64,000 nt of DNA from Anaerolineales bacterium UBA5797 (GCA_002418205.1 DIDP01000011.1:62001-126000), one strand, 5' to 3'; shown: positions 25,552 through 35,215, counted from the stretch's first letter. Notes: a model not told the origin generated them from the letters alone. Translations and numbers: made by a program.

Positions 25552-25586
25552 AAAGTGACGGTCACTTTCGGGTGACCGTCACTTTT
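25552..25586. repeat. GTGACNGTCAC palindrome, probably also a terminator
   Basis: A perfect 14-bp stem (AAAGTGACGGTCAC with GTGACCGTCACTTT), TTTCGG loop and T5 tail on the plus strand. It separates the convergent ruvA and nitrilase-fusion genes. Related copies stand at 35184-35215 and 45599-45625. Confidence 0.75.
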
Positions 25587-27155
25587 TCACTCGATGTGAA
25601 TGATCTCGATGGGAATGTTTGATTTGAGTTCGAATACATCCGTGCGGCGGTCGTAGAGCGGTTTGACGCTTCCGATCTCGCGTTGCTTGGCAAGGTTCGA
25701 GAGGGCGAGTTCGCCCACCACAACGGTTTCAACATTCGGGTCCGCTTCTGCTGCGACCGCATGGGTGGGAAAGGCAAAGTCACTCGGGGTCAGGATGGCG
25801 CTTTGGGAATAGTTGAGGAGGTATTGCCTGTTTGGCAGATTCCCCGCATTGCCCGAGATCACTGTGTAGATGTAATTTTCGACCGCGCGCGCCTGCGCCG
25901 AATAACGGATCCGATGATATGCCTTTTTCTCGTCCGTGCTGAACGGGACGAAGATCACCTCGGCGCCGGCAAGCGCGAGCAGGCGCGAGAGTTCGGGGAA
26001 TTCGATGTCATAACAGACCTGGATCGCGATGCGCCCCAGTGGCGTATCAAACACCTTCAGTCCGTTCCCCGGGCGGATGTTCCACAGTTCACGCTCCGAA
26101 GGTGTGATGTGGAGTTTGTCCTGTGTATAGACCCTGCCGCCCGGCGTGAAGAAGTGCGACACGTTGTATAAATTTCCGTCTTCGCGCAGGACCGGCGTGG
26201 AGCCGCCGACGATGTACAGTTGATGCTTTTTTGAAAGTCTCTTGAACATGGCAATGTATTTGTCCTTCAACCCGGCGATCCTTGTCATTGCCTTGATCGG
26301 GTCCAGGTCTGAGGGCATGGTTGAAAACATCTGGGCGGTGAAATATTCAGGCATGACGAGGAAGTGACAATCGTAGGTGTCTGCGGTCTCGGCGAAGAAT
26401 TCCACGTTGCTTTCGAGATCCTTCCAGGTTTTGATGGAACGCATCAAATATTGGGCGGCGCAGACACGGATCCTTCTGACGGGACGTTTGAGCGGTGTGC
26501 CGGCGATCAGCCTGCGGTTTGCCTTGAAACTCGGGTTTTTGTATTCGAGATAGGTGCAATAATCCATGCTTTCATCATCGTGCATCAGGTCGAACACCAC
26601 CTTCCTGACCTTGTAGCCTGCCTTAAGGTGGGCGTTCAATGCGGGGTCTTTCAATTTGCCCTCCATCACCTGCTGGACGTATTCTTCGGGTGTTAATTTG
26701 TCCATGTAGGCGGGGTAACCGGGTATCCGTCCGTATGCGATCATGCGCCGCAGGTTGTATTTCTTCAGGACGCTTCTCCGTCCTTTGTAAAGTTCCCCTG
26801 CTATCGCCATGCCGCGATAATCGGGGTGGACGGCAATATCCGCGCCGTACAATGTGTCGCCGGAGGGAGTATGCGGACTGAACGACCCACTCCCGGAAAG
26901 TTCCGGGTAGCGATACAGGTCCTCATCGTCGTTGAGTTGCACGATCAGCGATGTGGCATATCCGACGATCTTCCCATCCACTTCTGCAAGGAATTGGCCA
27001 TCGGGAAATCTTTTGAACTGCAATCGGTATTTCCGTTCGTTATAAAGTTCGGCTTTTGAATAGACGTGCCCATACACGGCTTCATGAAGTTTGACGATGG
27101 CGGGGATGTCCTTCTCCCGCCAGTTGCGTACGATAATCTCGGGCTTTGTGCTCAT
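25587..27155 (-). CDS. GNAT acetyltransferase fused to carbon-nitrogen hydrolase
   Basis: A 522-residue two-domain enzyme. The N-terminal GNAT domain (1-190) has VGYATSLIVQL and VHPDYRGMAIAGELYKGRR, the acetyl-CoA loop. The C-terminal nitrilase-superfamily domain (about 225-500) has all three catalytic residues: Glu in VMPEYFTAQ, Lys in QDKLHITPSE and Cys in IQVCYDIEFPEL. Such fusions are found across bacteria; the C-half resembles amidases/N-carbamoyl hydrolases. The product is probably an amide- or acyl-modified small molecule, but the substrate is not known. The ATG is preceded by GGAGGAAACC. Confidence 0.9.
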   Translation of the reverse strand: MSTKPEIIVRNWREKDIPAIVKLHEAVYGHVYSKAELYNERKYRLQFKRFPDGQFLAEVDGKIVGYATSLIVQLNDDEDLYRYPELSGSGSFSPHTPSGDTLYGADIAVHPDYRGMAIAGELYKGRRSVLKKYNLRRMIAYGRIPGYPAYMDKLTPEEYVQQVMEGKLKDPALNAHLKAGYKVRKVVFDLMHDDESMDYCTYLEYKNPSFKANRRLIAGTPLKRPVRRIRVCAAQYLMRSIKTWKDLESNVEFFAETADTYDCHFLVMPEYFTAQMFSTMPSDLDPIKAMTRIAGLKDKYIAMFKRLSKKHQLYIVGGSTPVLREDGNLYNVSHFFTPGGRVYTQDKLHITPSERELWNIRPGNGLKVFDTPLGRIAIQVCYDIEFPELSRLLALAGAEVIFVPFSTDEKKAYHRIRYSAQARAVENYIYTVISGNAGNLPNRQYLLNYSQSAILTPSDFAFPTHAVAAEADPNVETVVVGELALSNLAKQREIGSVKPLYDRRTDVFELKSNIPIEIIHIE

Positions 27156-27354
27156 GGTTTCCTCCAGTATTTATATTCTCAGGGATATAAAATTTATAAC
27201 ATAATCGTTAAAACTCCGCCGGCTTGGAGGATGATTGAGAGGATCCAAATTGGACTAACCATTTTTTGCCATAGAAATCTAAGAGCTCTCCGAGGGAAAC
27301 TTAGCGCTCTATGCCTGGCACACCAAATTAGCCATTCCCGTGCTTGAACGGAGT

Positions 27355-27383
27355 TTGGTTTAATTCCTGCTTTATGCTAATAT
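27355..27383 (+). promoter_or_regulatory. Promoter of the surface-protein gene
   Basis: TTGGTT at 27355-27360, 17 bp, TAATAT at 27378-27383. A start near 27390 would leave a short leader containing AAGGAGA before the ATG at 27409. Confidence 0.55.
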
Positions 27384-27408
27384 GGTTACAACGAAGGAGA
27401 GTGCCATC

Positions 27409-30400
27409 ATGAAAACATACTCCCTAGCCACGCGAATCGTTGGTCTTTTGTTAATTCCCATCACCTTGATTCTCCCTGTGTTATCTGACAAAACATCTGC
27501 CACGCCGGTTGCATTAGATGCAGTTTCACCTCTGGCGAATCAAACCTGGGTTCGGCTGGGAGGCCCAATTGGCGGTCTTGGTTATGATATTAGAATGCGA
27601 TCTGACAGCCCTGATATCATGTATGTGACCGATGCCTGGGCGGGAGTCCATAAAAGTACCGATGGTGGGCAGACATGGTTCACTCTGAACAATGGCATTA
27701 CCGAGCGTACGGGCCCATCGGGTGACGCGATCCCTGTTTTTTGTCTCACAATCGACCCAAACAATAACAACATCATCTGGATTGGCTTGCAGAATCTCGG
27801 CGGCGTCTATCGTTCAGAAGATGGCGGACAAACATGGCAGGAACGCATCAATGGCATTGTGGAAGGCGCGGGTCTGACCATTCGAGGTTTTACCATCGAA
27901 CCAGACAATTCGAATGTGGTTTATGCGGCAGGTGAGATTAGCAGTTGGAAGTGGGCCGGGCAAAATTTATGGGGGCGCGAATTTGATCTTGTAAAGGGTG
28001 TGGTATACAAAACGACCGATGGCGGGCAAAACTGGCAGGCTGTCTGGCGGGGCGATAACCTTGCCCGGTATGTTTTGATTGATCCCAATAACCACAATAT
28101 TGTTTATATTTCCACAGGAATATTCGACCGCGAGGCCGCGAACTCTGACGCCAACACCAATGCCGCAGGCGGAGAGGGAGTGCTCAAATCCATAGATGGC
28201 GGGCAAACCTGGACACATATCAACAATGGGCTTGGGAATTTATATGTTGGTTCCTTGTTTATGCACCCCACCAATTCGAATATCCTATTGGCAGGTTCAG
28301 GTAACAATGCATACCGTGATAATGGAGGGGTTTACCGAACCAGCAATGGCGGAGCAAGCTGGCAGTACGTGGCCGGTGATCATATCACTTCGGTTGAGAT
28401 TTCATTGCTAAACCCGAATATTGCATATGCCGCAGGAGATGGAAATTTTTATAAAAGTCAGGATGGTGGCGTAACATGGCAGCTTTATGTAGATAGCCGT
28501 GGATGGGGATGGGGTCCCAAAGGTATTCGCCCGGGCTTTCCGATTGATTTCCAGGTTGACCCTCGTGATTCAAATCGTATATTTGTCAATAACTATGGAG
28601 GCGGTAATTTCCTATCGGAAAATGGCGGTCAAACCTGGGTTTCATCCAGTATTGGTTACACGGGGGCAGACCTGCGTGATGTATTTGTGTTCCCCAATAA
28701 TCCAGCCTATGTACTCGCGAATGGTCGCAGTGGCCCATTCCTGAGTCGTGATGGAGGCGTGAACTGGCTGGGTATTAATCCCCTTGAACTCCGTCCCATT
28801 GCTGAGGGAGCGCGTGTGAAGGTGGATCCCTCCAACGCACAACATATTTTGCTCTCATCAGCTCATTGGGGATGGACATACGAGTCAACGGATGGCGGAC
28901 AAAGCTGGGAATTGGTTACCAACTATGAGCAGGAACTTCAGTCCCTGCCGGTTTCTGATACAAACAAAAAATTCCAGGGCTTTCAAGCGATCACATTTGC
29001 TCCCTCCAACCCTAATATTGTCTATGGCGGCTTCGGCATCTGGCGTTGTGCCACAAATGCCGATCCGGACATGTGTAATGCCAGTACCATTGTCAGCATT
29101 TTGTTGTCGCAGACCGGAGGACATACCTGGACGCGGATCAATGGAACCCCATTTGACGGCCGAACCGTGAGCGAGATCGTAGTCCATCCGACAGATCCCA
29201 ACAAAGCCTGGGTGGCGACTGTTGGAGGTGGAGTTTTTCGTACAGAGAACCTGGGTCAAACATGGGCCACAGTGAACAGCGGCTTAAGTTCGCTTAAGAT
29301 CATGGACCTGGCCGGTGATCCAGCAACCCCGAACATTCTTTATGCGGGATCCGAAGATCATGGTGTGTTCAAAAGTGTGAATGGCGGAGATTCCTGGAAC
29401 CTGATCAGCGCAGGCATGGATTCGAATGAGCCGATCCATGCACTTGTTGTTGACCCTGTCCATCCGCAGGTAATTTACGCGGGGAGTTATCGCAGCGGAG
29501 TATTTATCAGTGATGATGGCGGTGCGACTTGGAATTTGCTAAATACCGGGTTGCATACTCATGCAGTCACATCCCTGACAATCGATGAGGACGGTGAAAC
29601 TCTTTATGCGGGAACGACAGGCGAAGGTGTTTTTCGCCTCAGCACGCACGATCAAGCCTATTTCAATTCCTTTAGTACGGCTCCCACCGATATTACCATC
29701 TCGAACAGCAATATTGATGAAAACCAACCCATTGGCACAATTGTGGGGACGCTCAGCACCACCGATTCGGATGCCGGTGATACCTTCACCTATTCCTTTT
29801 GCGGTGGAACAAATGACACATCCTTTACCATCACAGGCAGCACTCTCAAAACTGCTGCCATCTTTGATTACGAGACCAAGAGCACCTACAGCATTTGCAT
29901 CCGATCTACTGATAGTGGATCATTGCATTTCGACAAGACCTTCGCGATCAACGTCAACGATCTTGCGGATTCGCAGACCTTTAGTGACGTTTCCATTTCC
30001 TATTGGGCATGGCAGTTCATTGAACGCCTCTCCAGCGCAGGCATCACCGGCGGCTGCGGCACAAGTACATATTGTCCAGAAGATCCGGTCACGCGTGCGC
30101 AGATGGCGGTCTTTCTTGAAAGAGGTATGGCATATCCATCTTCGTTCACCCCGCCTGATGTACCTCCTACTTTTACCGATACGGTCGGTCACTGGGCGGA
30201 GGATTGGATTGAAGCTCTCAAGTCAGATGGTATAACCAGTGGCTGTGCTGCTAACCTGTACTGTCCGGAGGATCTAGTCACACGCGCACAAATGGCTGTT
30301 TTTCTGTTGAAAGCAAAGCATGGCACGGCTTACGTGCCCCCACCTGCAACAGGGATATTTGCAGATGTGCCTGTTGGATATTGGGCTGATAAGTGGATTG

Positions 30401-30519
30401 AGCAGCTTGCGCTTGAAAATATCACCGGGGGGTGTGCAACTGACCTATTCTGTCCCAACAACCCGGTCACCCGTGCGCAAATGGCGGTTTTCCTTGTAAA
30501 GACGTTTAACCTGCCGTAA
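27409..30519 (+). CDS. Large SLH-anchored surface protein with Asp-box beta-propeller
   Basis: A 1036-residue secreted protein. After a signal peptide (about residues 1-36) come thirteen Asp-box units of the S-x-D-G-G-x-T-W form over residues 40-750, the arrangement of two sortilin/sialidase-like propellers. A cadherin-like domain (about 757-850, NENQPIGT, DSDAGDTFTYSF) follows, then three SLH repeats (about 857-1036) each with the WA..WIE, GGC..YCP and VTRAQMAVFL pattern, which bind the cell-wall polymer. So it is exposed on the S-layer; the propellers may bind or cleave glycans. The start at 27409 has AAGGAGA 8 bp upstream. The gene and the next one are more AT-rich than their neighbours. 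Confidence 0.88.
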   Translation: MKTYSLATRIVGLLLIPITLILPVLSDKTSATPVALDAVSPLANQTWVRLGGPIGGLGYDIRMRSDSPDIMYVTDAWAGVHKSTDGGQTWFTLNNGITERTGPSGDAIPVFCLTIDPNNNNIIWIGLQNLGGVYRSEDGGQTWQERINGIVEGAGLTIRGFTIEPDNSNVVYAAGEISSWKWAGQNLWGREFDLVKGVVYKTTDGGQNWQAVWRGDNLARYVLIDPNNHNIVYISTGIFDREAANSDANTNAAGGEGVLKSIDGGQTWTHINNGLGNLYVGSLFMHPTNSNILLAGSGNNAYRDNGGVYRTSNGGASWQYVAGDHITSVEISLLNPNIAYAAGDGNFYKSQDGGVTWQLYVDSRGWGWGPKGIRPGFPIDFQVDPRDSNRIFVNNYGGGNFLSENGGQTWVSSSIGYTGADLRDVFVFPNNPAYVLANGRSGPFLSRDGGVNWLGINPLELRPIAEGARVKVDPSNAQHILLSSAHWGWTYESTDGGQSWELVTNYEQELQSLPVSDTNKKFQGFQAITFAPSNPNIVYGGFGIWRCATNADPDMCNASTIVSILLSQTGGHTWTRINGTPFDGRTVSEIVVHPTDPNKAWVATVGGGVFRTENLGQTWATVNSGLSSLKIMDLAGDPATPNILYAGSEDHGVFKSVNGGDSWNLISAGMDSNEPIHALVVDPVHPQVIYAGSYRSGVFISDDGGATWNLLNTGLHTHAVTSLTIDEDGETLYAGTTGEGVFRLSTHDQAYFNSFSTAPTDITISNSNIDENQPIGTIVGTLSTTDSDAGDTFTYSFCGGTNDTSFTITGSTLKTAAIFDYETKSTYSICIRSTDSGSLHFDKTFAINVNDLADSQTFSDVSISYWAWQFIERLSSAGITGGCGTSTYCPEDPVTRAQMAVFLERGMAYPSSFTPPDVPPTFTDTVGHWAEDWIEALKSDGITSGCAANLYCPEDLVTRAQMAVFLLKAKHGTAYVPPPATGIFADVPVGYWADKWIEQLALENITGGCATDLFCPNNPVTRAQMAVFLVKTFNLP

Positions 30520-30534
30520 TTAAGAAAGGGACCT

Positions 30535-32238
30535 ATGAAATATACATGGGTCATGTTTGCTTGCATATTGTTGGTATCGAGTTGTCAATCTATTAAAACC
30601 ACTCAAAAAGCAAATTTGACAGAGCCTGCACAACCCGAGTTTTTGATCTCCGGGATCGTTTTGGATGTGACAAATACACCAATTGCCGGTGCTGTTGTTC
30701 GCATTAGAGCTACGGAAAAATTCACAATGACTGATAAAGATGGTGAATTTACCCTTACAGATTTACAACCTGGAAAACCTGTTTTTCTCACTGCATGGGC
30801 AGAAGGATATTTCATTGGCGGTGGGGATGAAAAAATTGTTGTAGGCTCGACAGGGATTGAGATTATCCTCGAAAAAATTAAAGATAGCGACAATCCCGCA
30901 TACCAGTGGGTAAGTGCTTTCGCCGAGGCAGGCAGTGATCTAAACTGTGAGAATTGCCATGCCGAGGTTGATAAGCAGATTTTAAGCATGCCATTTACAG
31001 AATGGAGCAATGATGCTCATTCAGCCTCTGCACAAAATATACGGTTCCTCACCATGTACCTTGGCCAGGATATCCAGGGAAATCAAAGTCCTCAAAGAGA
31101 ATATGCAATCAATCGGGATTATGGACGCATTCCCATTTTGCCAGATTTGACAAAACCGTATTTTGGTCCTGGTTATAAACTCGATTTTCCTGAAACAGCG
31201 GGGAATTGCTCAGCTTGTCATGTGCCTGTTGCAGCGATCAATGCCCCCTATGATACGGATCCAACAACGGCCACTGGCGTTGGCGTGGAAGGCGTAGCTT
31301 GTGATTTCTGCCATAAGGTTTGGGATATACGCCTAGATCCAATGACCGGGCTGCCTCAGCACAACATGCCTGGTGTACTTTCCTTTGAGTTTCGTCGTCC
31401 AGATAAAAATCGTCAATTCTTTGCTGGACCGTTTGATGACGTCCCACTTGGGGATGATACATACACACCCATCCAGCAACAAAGTCAGTTCTGCGCGCCG
31501 TGTCATTTTGGGAGCTTTTGGAATACGCAAATTTATAACTCGTATGGCGAATGGCTGGAAAGTTCATATAGCGACCCTGTAACCGGCAAAACGTGCCAGG
31601 ATTGCCATATGCCCGTGGGCGAAAATGACCACTTTGCAGGATTGGATAAAGGAGGTGTCATTCGCGACCCGCGGAAGATTTTCAGCCACCTTATGCCTGG
31701 TGCCAGTAACATTGATCTGCTTCAAAATGCAGTCACGATGACTGCAAGCGCGAAAATCGAAACCGACAAGCTGATTGTGGATGTTCAAATTACAAATGAC
31801 AAGACTGGGCACCATGTACCAACCGACTCGCCATTGCGTCAAATGATCCTGTTGGTGAATGTCGCTGATGAAAATGGTCAACCGATCAATATGCTCGACG
31901 GTGAAACTGTCCCTGAATGGGGAGGCGTTGGCGATCCGAATCTTGGATATTATGCAAGCCTGCCAGGGAAGGGGTTTGCCAAGATATTGAGTGAGTTGTG
32001 GACGGAACTGGAACCGACTGGTTCTTATTGGAACCCGACGCGTGTGGTCGGCGACAACCGTATTGCAGCGAATGAATCGAATAGATCAATGTATATATTT
32101 TCAGTTCCATTGGATGGCAAAGCCAGGATTAAAGTTTCACTGCTCTTTCGTCGAGCTTTCAAGGAATTGGCAGATCAAAAAGGATGGGTTGTCCCGGATA
32201 TTCTTATGGAGCAACAAATTTTGAATATCGAAAGATAA
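30535..32238 (+). CDS. Pentaheme c-type cytochrome lipoprotein
   Basis: A 567-residue exported lipoprotein: lipobox LVSSC with Cys17, a carboxypeptidase regulatory-like beta domain (about 38-112, GAVVRIRATEKFTMTDKDGEFTLTDLQPG), then five CxxCH heme sites at Cys138, Cys225, Cys256, Cys320 and Cys354. HXXH-type histidines elsewhere could be distal ligands. The heme region looks like multiheme cytochromes of the c554/hydroxylamine-reductase style, and a beta-rich C-terminal domain follows (about 405-560). It lies 15 bp after the surface protein and is probably co-transcribed, so both act on the outer face. Heme attachment machinery is not in the window. Base composition is AT-rich for this window. 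Confidence 0.88.
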   Translation: MKYTWVMFACILLVSSCQSIKTTQKANLTEPAQPEFLISGIVLDVTNTPIAGAVVRIRATEKFTMTDKDGEFTLTDLQPGKPVFLTAWAEGYFIGGGDEKIVVGSTGIEIILEKIKDSDNPAYQWVSAFAEAGSDLNCENCHAEVDKQILSMPFTEWSNDAHSASAQNIRFLTMYLGQDIQGNQSPQREYAINRDYGRIPILPDLTKPYFGPGYKLDFPETAGNCSACHVPVAAINAPYDTDPTTATGVGVEGVACDFCHKVWDIRLDPMTGLPQHNMPGVLSFEFRRPDKNRQFFAGPFDDVPLGDDTYTPIQQQSQFCAPCHFGSFWNTQIYNSYGEWLESSYSDPVTGKTCQDCHMPVGENDHFAGLDKGGVIRDPRKIFSHLMPGASNIDLLQNAVTMTASAKIETDKLIVDVQITNDKTGHHVPTDSPLRQMILLVNVADENGQPINMLDGETVPEWGGVGDPNLGYYASLPGKGFAKILSELWTELEPTGSYWNPTRVVGDNRIAANESNRSMYIFSVPLDGKARIKVSLLFRRAFKELADQKGWVVPDILMEQQILNIER

Positions 32239-32269
32239 CCCATAACAAAAAGTGATCAAGGAGTCATAG

Positions 32270-32420
32270 ATGCCTAATCAAAATCCTGCAGAGCAAGGCT
32301 CTGTGGGGATTTTTGTTGTTTGTCGGGAATTAACCGAAAAGCACAATTTTTATGGTATAAAATTTTGCGGGGTTGAATGCTTTTTTCAGGGGGGAAGCAA
32401 TAAGAAAGGAGATGATTTAT
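32270..32420 (+). CDS. Possible 50-residue leader frame before the B12-binding gene
   Basis: AAGGAG at 32258-32263 precedes an ATG. The frame reads MPNQNPAEQGSVGIF and ends GGSNKKGDDL; its TGA overlaps the ATG of the following gene (TTATGA). No family is recognised, and a terminator-like hairpin lies inside it, so it may be chance. It could be a leader whose translation affects that hairpin. Confidence 0.25.
32280..32314 (+). terminator. Terminator after the cytochrome gene
   Basis: AAAATCC..CAGAGC pairs with GCTCTG..GGATTTT around a 3-base loop and runs into five T. It would end the surface-protein/cytochrome transcript, or act as an attenuator for the next gene. Confidence 0.7.
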
Positions 32421-34056
32421 GAACAACCAAAGAAAAAAAACTGTTGTAGCAGGAGCATTGGGCGAATGTGTCCACGTGGCGGGCGTGACGAACTTTTTGC
32501 GTCTCGCGGAATCCGCCGGGTGGCGGACGGTGTTCCTGGGTCCGGCGGTTTCGGTCGAGGAAATGATCCAGACTGCCAGACGCGAAAAAGCGGACATGGT
32601 GGGAGTCTCTTACCGGTTGACCCCCGAAACGGGCGAGCGTTTATTGGGTGAGTTTGCAGAAGCAGCGTCCGAGTTGCACGAGAAGGGAGTCCGTTTTGCG
32701 TTCGGGGGAACGCCGCCCGTTGCGGAACGCGTCGAGAAGATCGGCTTCTTCGAACGGGTCTTTGACGGGAGTCAGCCTCCAGAGGCGATCCTGGCTTATT
32801 TGAAGGGCAGGCAGAACGGGTCGGCGAAGGAAGCGGATTTTCCCCAGTCCACCGTTGAACGCATCCAATGGAAATCTCCGTATCCGATATTGCGTCATCA
32901 TTTCGGTCTCCCCACCATGGAAGATACGATCGCGGGAATCGAGAAGATCGCCGAGGCGGGGGCATTGGATGTGATCTCGCTGGGGATCGATCAGGACGCG
33001 CAGGAAAATTTCTTTCACCCCGAACGGCAGGACCCGCGGCGAAAAGGTGCGGGCGGCGTGCCGGTGCGTTCGGCAGAGGATTACCGTGCCTTGTATCAGG
33101 CGAGTCGACGAGGAAATTATCCTTTACTGCGCACGTATTCGGGCACAGATGATTTTATTAAACTGGCTGAAATGTATGTGGATACGATCAACATCGCCTG
33201 GTGCGCCATCCCGTTGTTCTGGTTCAACCAGATGGACGGGCGCGGTCCGTGGGACCTCGAGGGTTCGATCCACGAGCATCAAAGCGTGATGAAGTGGTAC
33301 GGCGAGCACCACATTCCCGTTGAGTTGAACGAGCCGCATCATTGGGGTATGCGCGATTCGTCGGATGTGGTGTTCGTTGTGTCGGCGTATCTTTCGGCGT
33401 ATAACGCGCGCGAATTCGGTGTGAAGGATTACATCGCGCAGATGATGTTCAACAGTCCGCCGGGGCTTTCGGACGCGATGGACCTTGCGAAAATGCTGGC
33501 GGTCATGGATATGGTCGAGCCGTTGCAAAATGAAGACTTCAAAGTATGGAGGCAAACGCGCATCGGTCTGCTCTCGCATCCGCTCGACCCCGATGCCGCG
33601 CGCGGACATCTCGCGGCCAGCACATATCTGCAAATGGCGATCAAGCCGCACATCTATCACATTGTCGGTCATACCGAGGCGCACCACGCCGCCACTGCGG
33701 ATGACGTCATCGAAGCCAGCAGGATCGTGCGGCGTTCCATCGAGAACGCGCTGGGCGCGCCGGATATGACCGCGGACAAGACGATCACAAAACGAGGAAA
33801 GGAATTGGTGAAAGACGCGGCTCTTTTATTGGAAGCAATCTCGCGTCTTGCGGGACCCGGAACCGGCGATCCGTTAACCGATCCTGCGACCCTCACCCGC
33901 GCTGTGACCTCCGGTCTCATGGACGCGCCGCAATTGCGCAACAACAAGTTCGGGCGCGGGGAGGTCCGCACGCGTATTGTCAGCGGCGCGAGCGTGACTG
34001 TCGATGCCAAAGGAAAACCACTCAAGGAACAGAAGCGTATTTCTGCTCTAACTTAA
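32419..34056 (+). CDS. Cobalamin-binding mutase-like protein
   Basis: A 545-residue protein. The first 130 residues resemble a B12-binding Rossmann domain (TVVAGALGECVHVAGVTNFLRLAESAGW, ADMVGVSYRLTPETGERL, FAFGGTPPV, ERVFDGSQPPEAILAYL). The cobalt-ligand motif DxHxxG is here C17-V-H19-V-A-G22: histidine and glycine kept, Asp replaced by Cys. The remaining 400 residues look like a TIM-barrel mutase half (RTYSGTDDFIKLAEMYVDTINIAWCAIPLFWFNQMDGRG, VELNEPHHWGMRD), somewhat like glutamate-mutase epsilon subunits, but I cannot assign a reaction. It is followed after 19 bp by an opine-dehydrogenase-like gene and then an asparagine synthetase. AAGGAG lies 6 bp upstream. Confidence 0.65.
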   Translation: MNNQRKKTVVAGALGECVHVAGVTNFLRLAESAGWRTVFLGPAVSVEEMIQTARREKADMVGVSYRLTPETGERLLGEFAEAASELHEKGVRFAFGGTPPVAERVEKIGFFERVFDGSQPPEAILAYLKGRQNGSAKEADFPQSTVERIQWKSPYPILRHHFGLPTMEDTIAGIEKIAEAGALDVISLGIDQDAQENFFHPERQDPRRKGAGGVPVRSAEDYRALYQASRRGNYPLLRTYSGTDDFIKLAEMYVDTINIAWCAIPLFWFNQMDGRGPWDLEGSIHEHQSVMKWYGEHHIPVELNEPHHWGMRDSSDVVFVVSAYLSAYNAREFGVKDYIAQMMFNSPPGLSDAMDLAKMLAVMDMVEPLQNEDFKVWRQTRIGLLSHPLDPDAARGHLAASTYLQMAIKPHIYHIVGHTEAHHAATADDVIEASRIVRRSIENALGAPDMTADKTITKRGKELVKDAALLLEAISRLAGPGTGDPLTDPATLTRAVTSGLMDAPQLRNNKFGRGEVRTRIVSGASVTVDAKGKPLKEQKRISALT

Positions 34057-34075
34057 ACCAACCCAGGAGGATTCA

Positions 34076-35182
34076 ATGACAAAAAACATTACAGTGATCG
34101 GGGCGGGACACGGCGGCAAGGCGATGGCAGCGCATCTGGCGCTGATGGGGTATTCGGTCACCTTGTATAACCGCACGCCCGGGCACGTGGAGATCATCAA
34201 AAAACGCGGCGGCATCGAACTGGATAGCGGCGACGAGGGAGGTCCGCGCGGGTTCGGGAAACTGGCAAGAGTCACATCGGATATCGGCGAAGCCATCAAG
34301 AAATCTGACGTGATCATGGTGGTGCTGCCCTCCTCCGCTCATGCGGATATCGCCAAAGCCTCCGCACCGTACTTGCACGATGGACACATTGTGATTCTGC
34401 ACCCGGGCCGCACCTGCGGCGCGTTGGAATTCTCCAAGGTGATGCGCGAGAACGGATGCAAAAAGGATGTGACCGTTGCCGAAGCCGAAACGTTTATTTA
34501 CGCTTCACGTTCAGATGGTCCGGCACAGGCGCGCATCTTCCGCATCAAGGAGGCGGTTCCGCTGGCGGCATTGCCTGCCACGCGCACGCAACTGGTGCTG
34601 GATGTCATCAACGAAGCCTACCCCCAGTTCATCGATGGCGTGGATGTGCTCCATACGGGTTTGAACAACATGGGTGCGATCTTTCACCCGGCGCTCACCC
34701 TGCTCAACTCGGGCTGGATCGAATCCACGCACGGCGATTATCAGTTCTACATCGACGGCGCCTCCCATTCCGTTTCGCGCATGCTGGAAGTGCTGGACCG
34801 CGAACGCGTTACCGTGGCTTCCGCTTTGGGCATCCGCGCCCGCACTGCTCTTGAATGGTTGAAGCTCGCCTACGATACGACCGGAGAAGACCTGCACGAA
34901 GCCATCCATAACCAGCCCGGATATTACGGGATCAAGGCGCCGCCCACCCTCAACCACCGCTACATCTTCGAGGATGTGCCGATGAGCCTTGTGCCGATCG
35001 CATCGCTTGGCGTCCGTTACGGGGTCTCGGTGCGCGGCATGGAGAGCATGATCCAGATCGCCAGCATCATCCACCGCACGGACTACTGGCGGCGCGGCCG
35101 CACCGTGGAAAAGCTTGGGCTGGCGCAATGGAGCGTGAGCGAATTGACGGAGTTTGTTCGTGAGGGGAAGATCGAGCAATGA
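34076..35182 (+). CDS. NAD(P)-dependent opine (octopine/nopaline) dehydrogenase family protein
   Basis: A 368-residue oxidoreductase. The N-terminal Rossmann domain has VIGAGHGGKAMAAHLALMGYSVTLYNRTPGH and VIMVVLPSSAHADIAKASAPYL; the C-terminal domain has the catalytic-His region NMGAIFHPALTLLNSGWIES and DRERVTVASALGIRARTALEWL. Enzymes of this family reductively condense an amino acid with a 2-oxo acid, or run the reverse reaction. AGGAGG lies 5 bp before the ATG. It is coupled to the B12-binding gene, so the two probably share a pathway; the substrate is unknown. Confidence 0.85.
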   Translation: MTKNITVIGAGHGGKAMAAHLALMGYSVTLYNRTPGHVEIIKKRGGIELDSGDEGGPRGFGKLARVTSDIGEAIKKSDVIMVVLPSSAHADIAKASAPYLHDGHIVILHPGRTCGALEFSKVMRENGCKKDVTVAEAETFIYASRSDGPAQARIFRIKEAVPLAALPATRTQLVLDVINEAYPQFIDGVDVLHTGLNNMGAIFHPALTLLNSGWIESTHGDYQFYIDGASHSVSRMLEVLDRERVTVASALGIRARTALEWLKLAYDTTGEDLHEAIHNQPGYYGIKAPPTLNHRYIFEDVPMSLVPIASLGVRYGVSVRGMESMIQIASIIHRTDYWRRGRTVEKLGLAQWSVSELTEFVREGKIEQ

Positions 35183-35183
35183 C

Positions 35184-35215
35184 AAGGTGACAGTCACCTT
35201 CGAAGGTGACCGTCG
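35184..35215. repeat. GTGACNGTCAC palindrome
   Basis: AAGGTGACAGTCACC and AAGGTGACCGTCGC, imperfect copies of the element at 25552 and 45599. It starts directly after the opine-dehydrogenase stop codon and lies 28 bp before the asnB start. Confidence 0.7.

Noticed and set aside
32239..32418. Cobalamin riboswitch upstream of the B12-binding gene
   Set aside because: I could not find the conserved B12-box or the multi-helix pattern; only a terminator-like hairpin is present.
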